Origin: Bacillota bacterium
Lineage (GTDB): Bacteria > Bacillota > Clostridia > Peptostreptococcales > Anaerovoracaceae
DNA length: 64,000 nt
Reading direction: 5' to 3'
Assembly (NCBI GenBank): GCA_022793795.1
Contig: JAAWDM010000046.1
Span: forward strand, 1 to 64,000
The number at the start of each line of letters is the position of its first letter. Within the stretch, counting starts at the first letter, position 1. The position numbers and the translations under genes were made by a program. The notes beneath the pieces are model-generated. The model was given only the letters and a program-made list of their open reading frames with translations. It was not told where the DNA came from and ran no database searches. Positions 53,777 through 61,907 of the stretch are shown here, piece after piece.

Positions 53777-53959
53777 AAGAATAAAGAAAACGGGTGAAAG
53801 TTCACGGCACCATGAGATGTAGAATGTTGTAGAGAAATAGATTTTGCAATGAAAAATACACCTTTTTCACAGAAGATAATGTGAGAATGGAGGGAAGTGT
53901 GTATTTTTAATGAAAGTGTAAACCATTCTACACGGTAATTTTTGAAATAGCGTGTAGAG

Positions 53960-54650
53960 ATGGATACAAACGAAACATTTTTACAACATTTGGAGGTATG
54001 GATGGACTTTTGCTATGAGGAAATGAAGAGAATCGTGTATTCAATGAAAGAAATAGAGGAAAAATACACGGAAGAATTGGCTAGACTGAAGCAGGAGGCG
54101 ACAGGAAACCTGATTTGCTGTGAGAGCGCAGGGACGTTGAGATTCCTTCGAGCGGAGGGTAGTAGGAAAGAATATACCAGGAGAGGAATTACAAAAGATA
54201 TGGCTGCCATCAGAGCGCTATGTCGAAAGCGGTACCTGGAAGCTATCACTAAGCAGTTAGATTGTAATATAGAGACTTTGCAAAGGGCAATGAAAGGGTA
54301 TAAAGCCTTTGATTTTATTTCTTGGAAGGAAGAGTTGCCCAAAGCTTACCGCATACAGCCAGATGAGTTCTTTTTTTCAGGGTCAGAGACAGAAGAAGTT
54401 ATAGAGCGCTGGGTCAGAGAGTACGTACAAAGCGATTATAGGCCGGAGGGTCGTACTAATTTGACATCGCGAGGTCTTAGGGTTCGTTCCAAATGAGGCG
54501 AAGTACATGGAGAGACATAAATGGAAGCTGTCTATGTATGAAAAAGCAGGTATTGTACCATGGAAAAATTTAATCATAACATATAACGACAGTCAGGGAA
54601 ATATCAATATGAAAATTGTAGAAAGTGAAATCGTAAATAAACTGCTGTAG
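53960..54650 (+). pseudogene. degenerate gene, probable remnant of a nuclease-like protein
   Basis: The first frame (53960-54496) encodes 178 residues with an N-terminal coiled coil and ends at RGLRVRSK. In another frame, from about 54471 to a stop at 54648-54650, the sequence is protein-like (ERHKWKLSMYEKAGIVPWKN and on) and resembles the C-terminal end of proteins in which an RSKSE nuclease segment is followed by such a tail. The middle appears deleted and the frames no longer agree. The family assignment is from memory and tentative. TGTAGAAT/ATTCTACA half-sites lie upstream (53819 and 53924). Confidence 0.45.
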
Positions 54651-54692
54651 CCAGTTGGCGGCAGGTTGAGATAGAAAGGACAGGGAAAGAAG

Positions 54693-55139
54693 ATGAATAA
54701 AGATGAATGGGTGCAGGCCGTGAAAAAGACCATGGACGGCTATCTGAATCGGAACGACGGTTGCTTTGATTCAGAGATGCACGCCAAACTGGCGGGATAT
54801 GATTTTGCAGAGAATGGCGGGGAACAAAACATATCCATCGAGTTTGAGACTTTAAAGTGGCAGATCAATGAGCGAGGCGGTATTCACGGTGGCGCTATTG
54901 CAGGCATGTTTGATACGGCCTTTGGAGTGGTGGCTAATTTTATAGCTGGGGAAGGCGAGGCGGCCACTGCGGATATGAATATCTCCTTTCTACGGCCAGT
55001 GGAATACGGAGAGCACACCATAGTGAAGGTATATATTGTGAAGAAAGGCCGGACGATGATTCGGCTGCGGGCAGAAATGTTTTGCAAGGAAAGCGGCAAA
55101 CTGGTGGCCACAGGCGTGGGAAGCTGGATTCCGCTATAG
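54693..55139 (+). CDS. PaaI-type hotdog thioesterase
   Basis: The 148-residue hotdog-fold protein has the signature GGIHGGAIAGMFDTAFG (about 62-78), with HGG and the acidic residue expected for acyl-CoA thioester hydrolysis, and ISFLRPVEYGE on the next strand. The gene lies 50 bp before the GlmL-like gene within the ornithine region. The acyl-CoA is unknown; it might release CoA from an amino-acid fermentation intermediate. Confidence 0.82.
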   Translation: MNKDEWVQAVKKTMDGYLNRNDGCFDSEMHAKLAGYDFAENGGEQNISIEFETLKWQINERGGIHGGAIAGMFDTAFGVVANFIAGEGEAATADMNISFLRPVEYGEHTIVKVYIVKKGRTMIRLRAEMFCKESGKLVATGVGSWIPL

Positions 55140-55189
55140 AAGATGGTAGATAATCAGTATAGATAATAATAGAGGAGGCGAAGGCAGAA

Positions 55190-56890
55190 ATGAAAGTAGA
55201 TGTTTTGGTGGCAGAGATCGGTTCAACCACCACGGTTGTAAATGCATTTAAAGATTTAGAGACAGACCATCCGGTGTTTTGGGCTCAGGGACAGGCGCCT
55301 ACATCTGTGATGGATGGAGATGTGAGAATAGGTCTGCAAGGCGCTATCGATGATCTTTGTCGGAAGATGGAGATTGATAGCTTAGAATACGATGAGATGC
55401 TGGCCACCTCTTCGGCAGCAGGGGGCCTTAAGATGACGGTTCACGGGCTGGTTTACGATATGACGGCTAAAGCAGCTAAAGAAGCGGCCCTGGGTGCAGG
55501 CGGTATCATCCATTATATTACGGCGGGCAAACTGCGGAGAACCGACCTAGCTAAGATTAAGGAAATCAACCCAAACCTGATTCTCATTGCAGGCGGCGTG
55601 GATTATGGCGAACGGGATACAGCCCTAGACAATGCAGAAAAGATTCGGGCTTTGGGACTGAATACGCCGATTATCTATGCGGGAAACATTGAAAATCAGG
55701 GAGAAATGGAGTTGATCTTTGACGAGGAAAGCGGCCAAAGATTATATAATGTGGAAAACGTATACCCTAAGATCGACGAACTCAACGTGGAGCCATGCAG
55801 AAAGGTGATTCAGGACGCCTTTGAGGATCACATCACCAATGCACCGGGAATGGAACATGTACGGGAAATGGTAAACGGCCCGATTATTCCAACCCCAGGA
55901 GCAGTCATGGAATGTACCAAACTGCTTTACGACTGCATCGGTGATTTAATCGTGCTGGACGTGGGCGGAGCCACCACAGACCTCCATTCCGTGGCCAACG
56001 AGTCGGATAAGATAGCGCGGATTATGATTACGCCAGAACCTAAAGCCAAGCGAACGGTAGAGGGAGATTTGGGCGTCTATGTCAATCGGATGAAGGTCAT
56101 TGAGTCCATCGGTGAGGAAAACCTCCGCAAGGAGTGTGAAAAGATGGGTATCGACCTGGACGAAACCCTAGAAAGCTATGTGGCCATTCCAAAGACCGAG
56201 GCAGAGTTTAAACTGGTAGAGCGGCTGACCAAAGAGGCGGTGCTTAGAGCAGTGGAGCGCCATGCAGGTATCATTCGCTATATCTATGGGCCATCAGGTA
56301 GAAGCACAGTGGCCGAAGGCAAGGATTTGACCCAGGTAAAATATATTGTAGGTACCGGCGGCGCGTTGACCCGATTACCTCACAGGGTGGAGTTGATGGA
56401 GGAAATCGCAAAACATAATGAAACTGGTATGCTGCTATTCCCAACAGAACACGCGCAGGTTTTGGTGGATAACGATTATATTATGGCGTCCTTGGGAGTT
56501 CTTTCTAAACGGTACCGGAAAGCAGCCATTCGTCTTCTGGAAAATAGCTTGCAGTTTAAATTTCCTGAAAAAAAGGAAGAAGAGGGTGAAAAACAGGCTC
56601 GCATCATGGCGGAACTGACAGAAATGGAAGCGGCACAGAAGCAAAAGGAAGCAGAACAGGCAGAGCATATCCGCCAAATGGAGGCCATGGGCTACGACAT
56701 GGAAGCCTATAAAAATCCTGACGATATTGGCGGCGCCAGTCAGGAGGAAATCGAAGCTGTAAAACGGGAGACTTTGGCTGCGGATAGCCATATCATGCGG
56801 GCTTGCGGCGAGGTGGACGGTAGAGGGCCTAATTGCGACCGGAACTGTAAGCTGTGCTATCGGAAACACTGCAAGTTCAGACAGGAATAA
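55190..56890 (+). CDS. GlmL/MutL-like actin-fold ATPase, probable reactivase for OraSE
   Basis: The 566-residue protein belongs to the GlmL family found beside B12-dependent glutamate and ornithine mutases. EIGSTTTVVNAF (about 9) and LDVGGATTDLHS (about 256) are the phosphate motifs of an actin/Hsp70-like ATPase. About 455-525 is a charged coiled coil, and the C-terminus has a cysteine cluster, CGEVDGRGPNCDRNCKLC and more, that could bind metal or an iron-sulfur cluster. Its position between oraE and orr supports a chaperone role in B12 exchange, which is inference. Confidence 0.82.
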   Translation: MKVDVLVAEIGSTTTVVNAFKDLETDHPVFWAQGQAPTSVMDGDVRIGLQGAIDDLCRKMEIDSLEYDEMLATSSAAGGLKMTVHGLVYDMTAKAAKEAALGAGGIIHYITAGKLRRTDLAKIKEINPNLILIAGGVDYGERDTALDNAEKIRALGLNTPIIYAGNIENQGEMELIFDEESGQRLYNVENVYPKIDELNVEPCRKVIQDAFEDHITNAPGMEHVREMVNGPIIPTPGAVMECTKLLYDCIGDLIVLDVGGATTDLHSVANESDKIARIMITPEPKAKRTVEGDLGVYVNRMKVIESIGEENLRKECEKMGIDLDETLESYVAIPKTEAEFKLVERLTKEAVLRAVERHAGIIRYIYGPSGRSTVAEGKDLTQVKYIVGTGGALTRLPHRVELMEEIAKHNETGMLLFPTEHAQVLVDNDYIMASLGVLSKRYRKAAIRLLENSLQFKFPEKKEEEGEKQARIMAELTEMEAAQKQKEAEQAEHIRQMEAMGYDMEAYKNPDDIGGASQEEIEAVKRETLAADSHIMRACGEVDGRGPNCDRNCKLCYRKHCKFRQE

Positions 56891-56919
56891 ACGCAGACAG
56901 GAATAGAGGAGGAAAGACA

Positions 56920-58005
56920 ATGTACCCAAGATTAGTCGTTGATTTAAAAAAGCTGAAAGAAAATCTGGACGCAGTGGCAGCCATTACCAAGGAGCAGGGC
57001 CATTGTTCCCTTATGATTGTAACCAAAGGCCTTTGCGCTGACAAAGAGATGGCAAAGATGGTGGCAAACCACCCAGCTGTGGATTTTATGGCGGATTCTC
57101 GGGTGGCCAACATCAAAACCTATGCACAGGAAGCCAGGAAAAACGGAAAGATGACCACATTACTGCGAATTCCTATGCACGCAGAGGTGGAGGACGTGGT
57201 AAAATATGTGGATTTGAGCTTCAATTCGGAACTCTCCACCATCGGGCTACTCAACGAAGCAGCAGGAAGAGCTGGCGTAGTCCACCGCATCCTGCTCATG
57301 ATTGACCTGGGAGACCTGAGGGAAGGCATATTCTACAAAAATGAGGAATTGATTCTCCATACGGTTGAAGAGATTTTGGCTATGGATCATATCCAACTAT
57401 ACGGTATTGGCGTTAACTTGACCTGTTATGGAGCCATTATTCCGAAAAAGGATAATCTGTCTAATCTGGTGGCCATCGGCCGAAAGATTGAGGATAAGTT
57501 TGGAATCAAACTGTCCATGATTTCCGGCGGAAATTCCAGTTCTATCTATCTTATCGGCAAAGGCGAACTGCCGGAGGGTATCAATAACTTGCGCCTTGGA
57601 GAATCCTTCCTCCTTGGAAACGATACGGCCTATGGCGCTAAACTGCCGGGAACAGTCAGCGATACATTGACATTGGAAGCACAGATCGTAGAATTAAAGG
57701 AAAAACCATCCCTTCCTATTGGCGAAGTGGGTGTGGATGCCTTTGGACAGAAACCGTATTATGAAGATAGGGGCATCATCAAGAGAGCCATTATCGCCAT
57801 CGGCAAACAGGATACGGACATTGACAGCATGGAGCCTTTGGATGAAAAGATAGACATTCTGGGCGGCAGTTCAGACCACATTATCCTAGACGTGACCAAG
57901 TCGGAGGTGGATTACCAGGTAGGCGATGTGGTACGGTTTGTATTGGGTTATGGCGGTATGTTAAAGACAGCGACCAGTCCTTACGTGGAAAAGGTTTATA
58001 AATAA
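56920..58005 (+). CDS. orr: ornithine racemase (alanine racemase fold, PLP)
   Basis: The 361-residue protein has an alanine-racemase-type TIM barrel with the PLP lysine in MIVTKGLCAD (about 36), SGGNSSSIYL binding the cofactor phosphate, and a C-terminal beta domain. It would convert L-ornithine to D-ornithine for OraSE. The ATG at 56920 follows GAGGAGGAAAG; the longer frame from 56854 overlaps the GlmL-like gene. It is 29 bp after that gene. Confidence 0.9.
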   Translation: MYPRLVVDLKKLKENLDAVAAITKEQGHCSLMIVTKGLCADKEMAKMVANHPAVDFMADSRVANIKTYAQEARKNGKMTTLLRIPMHAEVEDVVKYVDLSFNSELSTIGLLNEAAGRAGVVHRILLMIDLGDLREGIFYKNEELILHTVEEILAMDHIQLYGIGVNLTCYGAIIPKKDNLSNLVAIGRKIEDKFGIKLSMISGGNSSSIYLIGKGELPEGINNLRLGESFLLGNDTAYGAKLPGTVSDTLTLEAQIVELKEKPSLPIGEVGVDAFGQKPYYEDRGIIKRAIIAIGKQDTDIDSMEPLDEKIDILGGSSDHIILDVTKSEVDYQVGDVVRFVLGYGGMLKTATSPYVEKVYK

Positions 58006-58041
58006 TGATAAAACTGAAAGAATGATTATAAAACAATCCAT

Positions 58042-58080
58042 ATGCAGCGAATGTATAAAATTTCGCTGCATTTGTTTGTA
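58042..58080 (+). terminator. intrinsic terminator after orr
   Basis: ATGCAGCGA pairs with TCGCTGCAT around twelve bases, followed by TTGTTTGTATTT. Confidence 0.75.
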
Positions 58081-58167
58081 TTTATAGAATTTTCAAAAAA
58101 TAATTGCATTTGACAACAAAAAAAGAGGAAAGGTCTTGGAAGTTGAAGAGAGTTTTTCTATTATTGC

Positions 58168-58195
58168 TTGCCTGTTTTTTTAGATATGATATAAT
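58168..58195 (+). promoter_or_regulatory. sigma-A promoter with extended -10
   Basis: TTGCCT (58168-58173), 16-bp spacer and TGATATAAT (58187-58195) form a promoter 74 bp before the permease start. Confidence 0.65.
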
Positions 58196-58268
58196 ATTAG
58201 TAAATATCTTCGGTGGTTATTTATACTGAAGATGGAGGCAATGTGCGTAATGTATAGGGAGAATTAGT

Positions 58269-59636
58269 ATGGAAAAGAGAGACAGTAAACTTCTGGCCAG
58301 ATTCCTCGTTCCATCCATTGTCGGCATCCTGATTTTCATGATTCCGATAAAGTATGGTGGAGAATGGACCATCGCAGTAAAGATTCTGGCTGACAAGATT
58401 GGAGGCGTTTTAGCAAGCGTTCTTCCGATTTTGTGCGTAATTATCATTACAATATCTGCAATTTTATCAGTTATAGCCCTGGCTAAGCCAAAATTCATCA
58501 CAGACAATGACATTCTAAACGACACCTTTTCGGTTTCCCCGATTTGGGTTATCGTAAGAGTTATTGGCTGTGTTTTTATTTGGCTTACATATTTGGGCGT
58601 TGCGGCTGGAGACGATGACACCGGTATCCTGCACATGATTACAGAAGGCGGAGCAGGTGGATTTGTTTTAGGCGATCTGCTGACAGTTTTGGTCATCATC
58701 TTCGCCATTGCAGGATTGCTGCTGCCGCTGCTTTTGGATTTTGGTCTTTTGGAATTCATCGGCGCAATTTTGACCAAGGTGATGCGTCCGCTGTTTAAGA
58801 TTCCTGGACGTGCTGCCGTTGACTGTATCACCTCCTGGATTGGAGACGGTACTCTGGGCGTTATGCTCACCTGCAACCAGTACGAGGGCGGTTACTACTC
58901 TGCAAGGGAAGCTTCGGTTATTGCAACCACCTTCTCCGCAGTATCCATCACCTTCAGTATCGTGGTATTGGCACAGGTTGACATGATGGAATATTTCGGC
59001 GTATATTACCTGATTATCTGTTTAGTCGGTATTATCTGTGCAATCATTTCACCGAGAATCCCGCCTTTGTCCATGAAGAAGGACGATTATGTGGTAGAGG
59101 GAAAGGCTATGCCGGAGACCATTCCGTCCCAGTATAAGTCCTCCTTTGATTATGGTATGAGCCTGGCTCTGGACAAAGCCGCTGAGTTTGGCGGAATCGG
59201 TCAGTTCTTAAAGAATGGCCTGAAAAATGCTGTGGGCATGTGGTTTGGCGTACTGCCTACCGTAATGGCTATCGGTACTTTGGCATTGCTTTTAGCCAAC
59301 AATACGTCGATATTTGAGATCTTAGGAAAGCCGTTTATGCCGCTCCTTGAACTGCTACAGGTTCCAGAAGCTGCAGAAGCGTCTAAGACTATGATCGTCG
59401 GATTTACAGACATGTTTACACCGTCCATCATCGCAGCAGAGGGTATTGCAGCGCCGATGACCAAGTTCATCGTTGCAGTTGTATCCGTAACACAGCTGAT
59501 TTACTTATCCGAAGTAGGCGGTCTGATCTTAGGCTCCAAACTTCCGGTAAAACTCTGGGAATTATTTGTAATCTTCCTGGAAAGAACTATCATCAGTTTA
59601 CTGATTGTTTGTCCGTTGGCTCACTTGATTTTCTAA
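58269..59636 (+). CDS. YjiH-like nucleoside-recognition (Gate) domain membrane permease
   Basis: The 455-residue protein has about ten hydrophobic segments and the Gate-domain pattern of the YjiH family, with WIGDGTLGVML (about 194) and GFTDMFTPSIIAAEG (about 377). The transported solute of this family is not settled. Position directly after orr suggests ornithine or a fermentation product, but it has its own promoter. It ends at a strong bidirectional terminator. Confidence 0.75.
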   Translation: MEKRDSKLLARFLVPSIVGILIFMIPIKYGGEWTIAVKILADKIGGVLASVLPILCVIIITISAILSVIALAKPKFITDNDILNDTFSVSPIWVIVRVIGCVFIWLTYLGVAAGDDDTGILHMITEGGAGGFVLGDLLTVLVIIFAIAGLLLPLLLDFGLLEFIGAILTKVMRPLFKIPGRAAVDCITSWIGDGTLGVMLTCNQYEGGYYSAREASVIATTFSAVSITFSIVVLAQVDMMEYFGVYYLIICLVGIICAIISPRIPPLSMKKDDYVVEGKAMPETIPSQYKSSFDYGMSLALDKAAEFGGIGQFLKNGLKNAVGMWFGVLPTVMAIGTLALLLANNTSIFEILGKPFMPLLELLQVPEAAEASKTMIVGFTDMFTPSIIAAEGIAAPMTKFIVAVVSVTQLIYLSEVGGLILGSKLPVKLWELFVIFLERTIISLLIVCPLAHLIF

Positions 59637-59726
59637 CTAGATAAAAAACGGATGGGAACCCTTAAAAGTGCGTTTGCATCGTGAGGGAGAAAAAGAGATA
59701 ACACTCATCACATTGCCTAAAAAATA

Positions 59727-59767
59727 GAAGCGGCCCGGTAGATTACATTCTACTAGGCCGCTTTTTT
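59727..59767. terminator. bidirectional terminator
   Basis: AAGCGGCCC and GGCCGCTT pair, with TAGTAGAAT/ATTCTACTA-like pairing inside, followed by TTTTTT. It separates converging genes. Confidence 0.88.
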
Positions 59768-59782
59768 CATAGGTCCTATCTT

Positions 59783-61648
59783 TTACAACTTTTCAAAATC
59801 AGCTGCTCCATGTTTGCACAGTGGGCAGATAAAGTCTTCTGGAAGATCCTCGCCTTCGTGAACATATCCGCAGATTTTGCAAACCCAACCAGTCTTTTCT
59901 TCTTCGATCTTTGGTTGTGGTTTCGGTTTGATATGGTCAAAGTAATATGCGTAAGTCACAGAAGGGTCCGGATTTAATACAGAGGCCTCTGTTACCTCTG
60001 CGATAAACAGGGTGTGGGTACCATAGTCATGAGCATCGATGACCTTGGCAGAGATAAAGCAGTTGACCCCTGCTGTCACATAGGTAAGGCCATTGACGCT
60101 GCGTTCATAATTACCTTGGAAGCCGGCAAATTTATCTGTATCCTTGCCGCTGGCAAAGCCGAATCGCTTAAAGGTATCGAAGGAAGCCTTTTCTGAAAGG
60201 ACAGAGATATTGAAGATACCGCTCTCCATAATCATATCGTGGGTATAATTGGCCTTGTTGACTGCAATATTGATGCGGTTTGGATTGCTGGTAAGCTGAG
60301 CAGCCGTATTGATGATACAGCCATTGTCTTTACCATCAGCCTTGGTGGTCAGCACGAAGAGGCCATAGGAAAATTTAAACATGGCGTCCGGTTCGATGGT
60401 AGCGACGGCAGTTTCTGCGTTGGTATTGGCTGTAGTCGGCTTTTCAAAACGTGGAAGAGTAGCAGCAATTTTTTCTACCAGTGCATCGATTTCAGCAGCT
60501 TGACTTTCCTTGAGGGAGGATTTTAACGTAATCCGGTTCTCCAAAATGGTCATGTCCTGGCAGCCTGAAAGGATATCATGCATCAGCTGACCGCTGGTCG
60601 GCGCCCAAGAGCCGTTTTCCACCAGGGCTACTGTTCTGCTCTGAAGGTTGTGAGCAGCCAGGTCATGGAGAAGTTCCTCCATGGAAACGAAGATACCCGC
60701 ATTGTATGTAGTCGATGCGAATACCAGATGGCTGAAACGAAATGCTGCCGCAATGATTTCTGATGCCGGCGTAACGGAAACGTCATACATAACGGTCTTG
60801 ATTCCCTTATCCCGTAGACGACTGGAAATGATTTCAGCAGTATTTTCCGTGTTTCCATAGACAGAGGCATAGGCAATCATAACGCCGTTTTCCTCTGGGG
60901 TATAGGTACTCCACTTTACATATTTATCAAAGAAGTCCTCTAGCTGGTTTCTCCATACGAATCCATGGAGCGGGCAGATCATTTTAATATCCAGGGCGTG
61001 GGCTTTCTTTAATAGAGCCTGCACCTGATTTCCATATTTTCCTACAATATTGCAGTAATAGCGGCGAGCCTCATCCATATAGTCGTGGTCAAAATCTACT
61101 TCATCGGCAAAGATAGCGCCGTTGAGAGCGCCGAAGGTACCGAAGGCGTCGGCAGAAAACAGGATTTTGCTGGTTTCGTCATAGGTGACCATGACCTCTG
61201 GCCAGTGAACCATAGGCGCCATGATGAAATGGAGTAAATGGTGGCCAGTGTTCATGGTAGTGCCTTCTTTTACCAGGAAAGCTCGATTGGTGATGTCTAC
61301 ATCAAAAAATTGATGAATCAGATCCGCAATCTTCTGGTTGCAGGCAATCCGTACGTCGGGATAACGGAGAAGAAGTTCCGCAAGAGTAGCCGAATGATCC
61401 GGTTCCATATGCTGAATGACAACGAAATCCAGGTGGCGGTCGCCTAAGGCAGATTTCAGGTTTTGAAAGAATTTGTCGCTGACTGCTTTATCAACGGTAT
61501 CGAACAGAACCGTAGTATCATCCAATAAGAGATAGGAGTTGTAGGACACCCCGTTAGGAACGGAATATACGCCTTCAAACATGGCAAGCCGCCTGTCGTT
61601 GGCGCCGACCCAAACCAGGTCATCCAAGATCTTTTTTGTACAGTACAT
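59783..61648 (-). CDS. flavodiiron protein fused to flavin reductase and rubredoxin
   Basis: The 621-residue fusion reduces oxygen or nitric oxide. The metallo-beta-lactamase diiron domain (about 1-250) has QHMEPDHSAT and later metal ligands in MVHWPE and CPLHGFVW. A flavodoxin domain follows (about 255-400, IAYASVYGNTENTAE), then a flavin reductase-like domain (about 425-575), then rubredoxin (about 585-620) with CKICGY and CPLC. Electron donor and acceptor modules in one chain could take electrons directly from NAD(P)H. AAGGAGG precedes the ATG. It would protect the radical enzymes in this anaerobe. Confidence 0.93.
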   Translation of the reverse strand: MYCTKKILDDLVWVGANDRRLAMFEGVYSVPNGVSYNSYLLLDDTTVLFDTVDKAVSDKFFQNLKSALGDRHLDFVVIQHMEPDHSATLAELLLRYPDVRIACNQKIADLIHQFFDVDITNRAFLVKEGTTMNTGHHLLHFIMAPMVHWPEVMVTYDETSKILFSADAFGTFGALNGAIFADEVDFDHDYMDEARRYYCNIVGKYGNQVQALLKKAHALDIKMICPLHGFVWRNQLEDFFDKYVKWSTYTPEENGVMIAYASVYGNTENTAEIISSRLRDKGIKTVMYDVSVTPASEIIAAAFRFSHLVFASTTYNAGIFVSMEELLHDLAAHNLQSRTVALVENGSWAPTSGQLMHDILSGCQDMTILENRITLKSSLKESQAAEIDALVEKIAATLPRFEKPTTANTNAETAVATIEPDAMFKFSYGLFVLTTKADGKDNGCIINTAAQLTSNPNRINIAVNKANYTHDMIMESGIFNISVLSEKASFDTFKRFGFASGKDTDKFAGFQGNYERSVNGLTYVTAGVNCFISAKVIDAHDYGTHTLFIAEVTEASVLNPDPSVTYAYYFDHIKPKPQPKIEEEKTGWVCKICGYVHEGEDLPEDFICPLCKHGAADFEKL

Positions 61649-61688
61649 ATAAGTCCTCCTTTTATCTATAAAATAGATTCCAACTCAT

Positions 61689-61720
61689 CCTCTGGCTGTG
61701 TGTGACTTTACAGCCAGAGG
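61689..61720. other. perfect 11-bp hairpin upstream of the flavodiiron gene
   Basis: CCTCTGGCTGT (61689-61699) and ACAGCCAGAGG (61710-61720) enclose ten bases, 40 bp before the leftward start. It may be a leader structure or a leftover terminator. Confidence 0.6.
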
Positions 61721-61800
61721 ACAGAACGTGCTATTACTATTTTACACCGTTTGTCCTGATTTTAACAGCAAGGATGAGACTTTTTTAGAAAAAGTCCATG

Positions 61801-61837
61801 AAAAAAGCCCCCGACCTTACCAAACCGAGGGCTTTTT
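61801..61837 (-). terminator. intrinsic terminator after GRE 3
   Basis: AAAAAAGCCC-CCG pairs with CGAGGGCTTTTT; read leftward it ends in a T run, about 70 bp after the GRE 3 stop. Confidence 0.8.
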
Positions 61838-61907
61838 GCCAGACTGCCGTCGCACACAACAACCTGGCAAATGGGTGTATTATAAAATTTTGTTATGGGT
61901 AAGCATG

